Positions 29,828-34,360 of a DNA stretch of 34,360 nt are shown piece after piece. Numbering within the stretch: the first letter of the stretch is position 1; each line of letters opens with the position of its first letter. Source of the stretch: JBGPOS01 sp041488155 (lineage in GTDB: Bacteria; Chloroflexota; Dehalococcoidia; Tepidiformales; Tepidiformaceae); the NCBI GenBank assembly GCA_041488155.1, contig JBGPOS010000041.1, positions 1-34,360 on the forward strand. The letters run 5' to 3'. The notes under the pieces were generated by a model. It saw only the letters and a program-made list of their open reading frames with translations, ran no database searches and was not told the DNA's origin. Position numbers and translations under genes: made by a program.

Positions 29828-31300
29828 ATGGAGCACCGCGCGGACCTGATCCTCGCCAACCGCTCGTACGTCGATCATGCCGGCCCTCCAGGGGAGGCTG
29901 CCCCTATCGGCCTGAGCGAAGGTGGGTTGCTCGAAGCTGTCCGGCCCGTGATCGCCGGCTGGGACGGAGCTTCTGGCACCACCTGGATCGGCGCCGCGCG
30001 AGGCCCCCACGACCGCGAATGGACCGGCCCGGAGGGCTTCGAATTCGTCCCGACGCCCCACGGCAGCCTTCGCCACCGGCGGTTGTTCTTCGACCCGGCG
30101 ACCTGGGCCGGCCACTACGTGACTGTCGCCAACAGCTTCCTCTGGCCGTTGCTCCATCTGATCCGCATTCCGCTCCCCGAGGTCACCAGTTATTACCCGC
30201 AGCCCGAGCGATTGACCCGGGAGGCCTGGGAGGCCTACCGCGAAGTCAACCGCCGTTTCGCCGAGGCGGCCTGCGAAGAGACAACGGCGCGCACCTGCTG
30301 GGTCCACGACTACCAGCTCGCCCTCGTTCCCGGGAACCTCCGGTCGTTGGGCTTCCGCGGGCAGGTCGGCTTCTATCTCCACACGCCTTTCCCGGCGCTC
30401 GGCGTCGTTGCGCCGTTCCTTGACGAGATGGGGCGCGGAGCACTGGCTGAGTTCGTCGAGGGCATGCTCGGTGCGGACGTCGTTGGGCTCCAGAGCGAGA
30501 GCGACGTCGACCGCTTCGTACAGGCATGCGAAACCCTCGCCGGAGCGAAGGCCGACGGGTCGCGCGTCGAGTTCCGCGGGCGCACTGTCCGTGTAGGCGC
30601 GTACCCGGTGGGGATAGACGCCGGCGCGTTGCTTGACGTGGCGCGCACCGCCCGGCTGCCCGGGGTCCTGACGCAATCGCGAACGCCCGGCTCGCCCCTG
30701 GTCGTGGGACTGGAACGATGCGACTTCACCAAGGGCATCCCCGAACGGCTGGCCACCATCGCGAGCGCCTACCGCTCTGGGGAACGGTTCGACTACGTAG
30801 GGGTCGCGGCGCCAACCCGCGAGGGGATCGGTGTCTACGCCGCACTCGACCGGGCGATGGCCGCGGCCGTGGCTGGCGCGGAAGAGGCGGCCAAGAAGTC
30901 GGGGGCGAGCTTCCAGCAGTTGCGCCGCGCAATCCCCTGGCCCGAGGTCGTCGCGCTCCTCCGCGATGCCGACGTGGTGTTCACCTCTTCCCTTTCCGAC
31001 GGGATGAACCTGGTGCCGCTCCAGGCGGCCATCGCACAGTCCCTCCGTCCTCCGGGCAGGCGCGCGGTCATCATCACCGGGCAGGACGCGGGCGTCTCCC
31101 GGGCGTTGGCGGCCTACCGGGAAGATGGCTTCGTGCCCGTCGACCCCCTCGACCCGGAGATGATGGCATCAGTCTTCAAAGAGGCGCTCCTCGGGCGGCC
31201 GGCCCGCGTCTCCGACCGGCTCATCGAGGCCCTTCGGACCAACGACGCCTCGGCCTGGGCCAGCCGCTTTCTGGGCGACCTGGAGGCCGTCCCGTGTTGA
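29828..31300 (+). CDS. otsA: Trehalose-6-phosphate synthase (GT20)
   Basis: 490 residues. OtsA joins UDP-glucose and glucose-6-phosphate. Family marks: LILANRSY (Arg of the phosphate site), GGLLEAV, YVTVANSFLWP (Tyr and Trp of the acceptor site), WVHDYQLALVP, GFYLHTPFP, LERCDFTKGIPERL (Arg and Lys of the donor site) and SLSDGMNLV with Asp391. After this Asp the usual Glu eight residues on is Gln399 (DGMNLVPLQ), and the Arg two before the Asp is Ser. That Glu contacts the ribose of UDP-glucose in E. coli OtsA, so donor choice may differ. It overlaps otsB. Confidence 0.88.
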   Translation: MEHRADLILANRSYVDHAGPPGEAAPIGLSEGGLLEAVRPVIAGWDGASGTTWIGAARGPHDREWTGPEGFEFVPTPHGSLRHRRLFFDPATWAGHYVTVANSFLWPLLHLIRIPLPEVTSYYPQPERLTREAWEAYREVNRRFAEAACEETTARTCWVHDYQLALVPGNLRSLGFRGQVGFYLHTPFPALGVVAPFLDEMGRGALAEFVEGMLGADVVGLQSESDVDRFVQACETLAGAKADGSRVEFRGRTVRVGAYPVGIDAGALLDVARTARLPGVLTQSRTPGSPLVVGLERCDFTKGIPERLATIASAYRSGERFDYVGVAAPTREGIGVYAALDRAMAAAVAGAEEAAKKSGASFQQLRRAIPWPEVVALLRDADVVFTSSLSDGMNLVPLQAAIAQSLRPPGRRAVIITGQDAGVSRALAAYREDGFVPVDPLDPEMMASVFKEALLGRPARVSDRLIEALRTNDASAWASRFLGDLEAVPC

Positions 31301-32079
31301 CGCCGGGCGCGATCGAGCAGTTCAAGGCGCTCGCCGCCGCCCGCGGACCGCTGCTCATCGCTACCGATCTCGATGGCACCCTCGCCCCAATCGTCCGGCA
31401 GGCAAGCGACGCCCGCGTGCCGCCCGCGACCCTCGCGGTGCTCGACCGCCTCACAACCGCAGCCCGCGTCGCGGTCATCACGGGGCGAGACCTCAATACC
31501 GCCCGTCGCATGGTCCCCTGCCAGGGAGTCGTCGTGGTCGGCAGTCACGGCCTCGAAGCGAGCCTTGAGGACGGCCTCCTCCCGGGTATCGACCGCATGG
31601 GCCTCGGCGCTTCGCTCGAACTCGTCGAACAGAAGGTGATTTCGCAGGTGCCGAGCGTGTTCCTCAACGTCGAACGCAAGGCAATCTCGACCGCGTTCCA
31701 TTTCCGCACCAGGCCTGAACTCGAGCCCGGTCTGAGAGCCGCTCTCCACGATCTGCCCGCCGGCCTTCGCCTGCGTGAGGGGCGGATGGTGCTCGAGGTG
31801 CTGCCAGACGCCCAGGGCGGCAAGGACCTTGCCCTCGAGGCGCTCGTGCGCCACTTCCGGGCGCGCGCCCTCATGGTGATGGGCGACGACCGCACCGATG
31901 TCGCGATGTTCAAGACGGCTTCGCAGCTCCGTGAACCGGGGCGCCACGTCCTGCTCGTCGGCGTCTCCGCCGGCGCTGAGACGCCCCCAGAGATAGAGGC
32001 ACTCTCCGATGTCTTCCTCGGCTCGACAAACGAAGCGCTCGAGGCGCTGGAGACGGTGGCTCAGGCGTTAAACGCCTGA
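31294..32079 (+). CDS. otsB: Trehalose-6-phosphate phosphatase
   Basis: 261 residues from GTG at 31294; a TTG at 31297 overlapping the otsA stop as TTGA is equally possible. This HAD enzyme removes phosphate from trehalose-6-phosphate. Motifs: ATDLDGTLAP (Asp25, Asp27), AVITGRD, VGSHGLEA, VLEVLPDAQGGKDLAL (Lys of motif III) and MGDDRTDVAMF (Asp198, Asp199, Asp202). The last motif is usually GDDxTDE; the Glu is Val203 here. The overlap with otsA indicates translational coupling of the two-step pathway. Confidence 0.9.
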   Translation: MLTPGAIEQFKALAAARGPLLIATDLDGTLAPIVRQASDARVPPATLAVLDRLTTAARVAVITGRDLNTARRMVPCQGVVVVGSHGLEASLEDGLLPGIDRMGLGASLELVEQKVISQVPSVFLNVERKAISTAFHFRTRPELEPGLRAALHDLPAGLRLREGRMVLEVLPDAQGGKDLALEALVRHFRARALMVMGDDRTDVAMFKTASQLREPGRHVLLVGVSAGAETPPEIEALSDVFLGSTNEALEALETVAQALNA

Positions 32080-32094
32080 CGATTCGTCGCCGGC

Positions 32095-33114
32095 TCAGGC
32101 AACGAGGGTGCCGAGTACGCGCTCGACCTGATCCGGCGAGCCCTGGGGCATGCTGATGACGGGCAGGTCTACGCCGAGCTGGCGGCGCTCCTCGATTCCA
32201 GCGGCCACCGTCTCAAGGTCCCCGTAAATCGCGGTTTCATCGAGCAGGCGATCACCCATGGCTGCCATGATCGCCTCGTTCGTCTGGAACGGCGCGGGCC
32301 GGAACTCTTCGGCGGCCTTGCGCATGGCCTTGATCTCGGGTCCGAAGCCGTTTCGGGTCAACATGCGGTGATAGAAGTCGCCCATGTTGCTCACGTACCA
32401 GGAGATCGGCCCGGCGGCCTGCACTTTCGCCTTTGCCAGGTCGGGGTTGATAACCGTCGTCAGCGAAGCCATGCACTCGACCTCGTTCTCGGCCCGCCCG
32501 GCCTTTCGCGCACCTGCGCGGACGACTTCCATCCCTTCCCGGAACTTCGACTTCGGCCAGTAGATCGGCTCCCAGGCGTCGGCCACCTCGCCTACCTGCT
32601 CCATGCTCTTGGGCGAGATCGAGGCGATTGAGATGGGGATATGCTTGCGGACCGGCTCGAACAGCAACTTGAAGCCCCGCTGCAGCTTGAAAATCTCCCC
32701 TTCGTAGAAAACCTTCTCGCCGCTCACGATCAGGTTGATAATCTCGCAGTACTCCTTGATTCGCTGGAGAGGCTTCTCGAACGGTTCCCCGTGCCAGTGT
32801 TCGATGACGCGCGCGCCCGAGGTGCCGAGGCCCAGGATGACCCGTCCCCCTGACAGCTCATCGAGGGTGGCCGCGGTCATCGCCAGCACGGCTGGCGACC
32901 GCCCGAAGACAGGCGCGATGCCGGTCCCCAGCTTGATCTTCGATGTAGCCAGCGCTATCTGGGTCAGCAGCGAAAACTGGTCGCGGCCCCACGTCTCGGC
33001 TGTGAACACCGCCTCCACACCGACTTCCTCGGCGACCTTGATCCGCGTGAGCAGTTCCCTGTTCTGTTCGGGGTTGCCGGTGAATCCAACGGCGAGGGCG
33101 AGACGGCGTGCCAT
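32095..33114 (-). CDS. Luciferase-like (LLM) flavin/F420-dependent oxidoreductase
   Basis: 339 residues, a TIM-barrel member of the luciferase-like superfamily. The start LALAVGFTGNPEQNRELLTRIKVAEEVGVEAVFTAETWGRDQFSLLTQIALATSKIKLGTGIAPVFGRSPAVLAMTAATLDELSGGRVILGLGTSG is the pattern of F420-dependent members (such as Mer-like and glucose-6-phosphate dehydrogenase-like proteins). The substrate and the choice between FMN and F420 are not certain. The ATG has GGAGA seven bases upstream. It diverges from the substrate-binding lipoprotein and ends 15 bases from otsB. Confidence 0.9.
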   Translation of the reverse strand: MARRLALAVGFTGNPEQNRELLTRIKVAEEVGVEAVFTAETWGRDQFSLLTQIALATSKIKLGTGIAPVFGRSPAVLAMTAATLDELSGGRVILGLGTSGARVIEHWHGEPFEKPLQRIKEYCEIINLIVSGEKVFYEGEIFKLQRGFKLLFEPVRKHIPISIASISPKSMEQVGEVADAWEPIYWPKSKFREGMEVVRAGARKAGRAENEVECMASLTTVINPDLAKAKVQAAGPISWYVSNMGDFYHRMLTRNGFGPEIKAMRKAAEEFRPAPFQTNEAIMAAMGDRLLDETAIYGDLETVAAGIEERRQLGVDLPVISMPQGSPDQVERVLGTLVA

Positions 33115-33314
33115 GGCGGTGTCTCCATCCTTGATTGAGGTCGGCGCGGGAGCGCGCTAGCAGTCTCGGGCAGAACGTTGCTTTCGACAACCTTCTCGCT
33201 CCACGGGCCCTCTTCTAGCCTCGAGAACAGCCCAGAGAGAACCCGCGAGGCGTGTCCAGCGTACCGACGTGTAGAGGCGCTGCGAGGGATTTATTACGAA
33301 GCGCCCAAAAGCCC

Positions 33315-33342
33315 TTGACGCGCCCGGACGGCCGGGTATAGA
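33315..33342 (+). promoter_or_regulatory. Sigma-70-type promoter of the substrate-binding protein
   Basis: -35 TTGACG (33315-33320), 16-base spacer, -10 TATAGA (33337-33342). It gives a leader of about 31 bases with GAGGTGA four bases before the GTG at 33380. It is the clearest two-box promoter in the window. The rest of the 265-base gap (33115-33379) shows no gene. Confidence 0.65.
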
Positions 33343-33379
33343 ACACGCCGAACGCGGTTCGGGTCTACGAGGTGACACG

Positions 33380-34360
33380 GTGGAGCGAACGAACTACTGG
33401 ACACGGAGACTATCACGCCGGCACGCTCTTGGAGCGGCTGGCCTCGCGGGCACCGGCGTCGCCGGCCTGGCCCTCGTCGGCTGCGGCGACGACGACAACA
33501 AGGGGAGTCAGCCGGCCCCGGGGGAGACGAAGGCTTCCGGCTCACCGGCCGCAAGCCCCTCCGCCGATGCTTCGAAGATCAATAAGGACGGTGTGCTCAA
33601 GGCTCGCCAGGGGGCGATCTTCTCGACGATCAACCCCTACAAGGGCCTCGACAGCGGCCTTACCTGGGGATTCACGATCTTCGACCACCTCTGGTATACG
33701 CCCACCGATACCGGCATCCGCGAGAACTTCCTTGCCTCCAGCATCGAGCAGCCGGACCCCCTGCACTTCACCATCAAGATGCAGGACTCCGTGTTCCACG
33801 ATAAGCCGCCGATCAACGGCCGCGAAGTGCGCGCCCAGGACGTGAAGGCGAGCTTTGAGTCAGCCTCCAAGCAGCCCGCCATCTCGGCCAGCAGTTGGTG
33901 GAAAGACAGTCTCGACAAGATAGAGACTCCCGACAACAAGACGCTTGCGTTTTCGCTGAAGCAGATCGACGCCTGGTCGTTCAGCTCGACCAATGCAGGC
34001 AGCCCGATCTCGAGTTCCATCATCCCCGAGGAGATAGCCAAGAGCCCGGACCTGATGGACAAGGACTTGATCGGCAGCGGCCGCTTCCAGTTCGTGAGCC
34101 ACGAGAACGGCGCGAACTTCAAGATCAAGCGGTTCGACAAGTGGCGGATCAAGGGTGAGCCGTGGCTCGCGGGGATCGACTACAAGCTCATCCAGGAACA
34201 GGCTGCGGCGCTCGCCGCGTTTTCTTCCCAACAGATAGACAGCGTCGCCCCCAACAACAAGCTCGAACGCGACCAGCTGGACCAGAAGCACGGCAAAGCG
34301 ATCGAGATCGACAACGACCTGAGCGCGAGCATCTGGACTCTGCAAGGCCGGGCCGACGGC
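33380..34360 (+). CDS. ABC transporter substrate-binding lipoprotein, family 5 (start only)
   Basis: 327 residues in view; the gene continues past the window. The N-terminus WTRRLSRRHALGAAGLAGTGVAGLALVGCG combines paired arginines of a Tat-like signal with a lipobox LVGC (Cys35). A Gly/Ala/Ser/Pro linker follows to about 67. The rest is the start of a SBP_bac_5 domain: LKARQGAIFSTINPYKG, IFDHLWYTPTDTG, LASSIEQPDPLHFTIKMQDSVFHDKPPINGREVRAQDVKASFES and LIGSGRFQFVS. Such proteins bind peptides, nickel or oligosaccharides for an ABC importer. The ligand is not predictable and the permease genes would lie downstream. Confidence 0.9.
   Translation, partial: MERTNYWTRRLSRRHALGAAGLAGTGVAGLALVGCGDDDNKGSQPAPGETKASGSPAASPSADASKINKDGVLKARQGAIFSTINPYKGLDSGLTWGFTIFDHLWYTPTDTGIRENFLASSIEQPDPLHFTIKMQDSVFHDKPPINGREVRAQDVKASFESASKQPAISASSWWKDSLDKIETPDNKTLAFSLKQIDAWSFSSTNAGSPISSSIIPEEIAKSPDLMDKDLIGSGRFQFVSHENGANFKIKRFDKWRIKGEPWLAGIDYKLIQEQAAALAAFSSQQIDSVAPNNKLERDQLDQKHGKAIEIDNDLSASIWTLQGRADG

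Noticed and set aside
33380..33850. A second frame with start at 33372 over the substrate-binding gene
   Set aside because: The frame starting at 33380 gives a Tat/lipobox signal and SBP family 5 motifs and stays open to the window end; the other gives Arg/Ser/Thr-rich noise.

Overview
The window is GC-rich chromosomal DNA, tightly packed with genes on both strands. I see no rRNA, tRNA, CRISPR array, transposase or phage gene. The gene set best fits an uncultured member of the Chloroflexota (Dehalococcoidia or a neighbouring class). It includes several family III CoA-transferases, a luciferase-like F420-type oxidoreductase, a DUF2851 protein, a YlxP/DUF503 protein, a GerW/YtfJ protein, an AmaP-like protein, ScpB, a Tat-type lipoprotein of solute-binding family 5, and many GTG/TTG starts. 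This assignment is inferred from gene content; no marker phylogeny could be run.

Layout. 1-1086: the end of a sugar-nucleotide epimerase/dehydratase and an RmlC-type epimerase. 1155-3584: a lipoprotein hydrolase, a small HAD protein and a histidine phosphatase. 3600-4846 (minus): a 70-aa acidic protein, a NuoB without other complex I genes, and a small zinc-ribbon protein. 4847-5361: a sparsely coding gap with one doubtful short membrane ORF. 5362-7820: two translationally coupled family III CoA-transferases, the second lacking the catalytic aspartate. 7838-11756 (minus): ABC-2 permease and ATPase, EVE-domain protein, RibD and DinB-like protein. 11791-16216 (minus): acyl-CoA carboxylase carboxyltransferase, DUF503, ScpB, AmaP-like and MtaB. 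16355-21369 (plus): GerW, a double NUDIX protein, a CorC/HlyC protein, an O-antigen ligase/polymerase-like membrane protein and a tiny secreted proline-rich repeat protein. 21461-26929 (minus): DUF2851 with an XRE regulator, a GT2 glycosyltransferase with a Wzm/Wzt-type exporter, and a third CoA-transferase. 27055-34360: FAD oxidoreductase, Gfo/Idh/MocA oxidoreductase with a small membrane protein, OtsA/OtsB trehalose genes, LLM oxidoreductase, and the start of a peptide-type substrate-binding lipoprotein.

How the genes work together. The epimerases, GT2, Wzm/Wzt and O-antigen-ligase-like protein suggest surface glycan synthesis and export. OtsA/OtsB form a trehalose (or related disaccharide) pathway. 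The CoA-transferases, carboxyltransferase, FAD, Gfo/Idh and LLM oxidoreductases suggest catabolism of organic acids or xenobiotic-like carbon.

The strongest pattern not tied to one gene is in expression signals. Many first genes have a TANNNT -10 box exactly six bases before the start codon, which implies leaderless mRNAs. Several gene pairs join through stop/start overlaps using TTG, GTG or perhaps CTG. I did not find a clearly new multi-gene system. The most unusual single items are the CoA-transferase pair, the proline-rich repeat peptide, the Wzt C-terminal repeats and the altered donor-site residue in OtsA.
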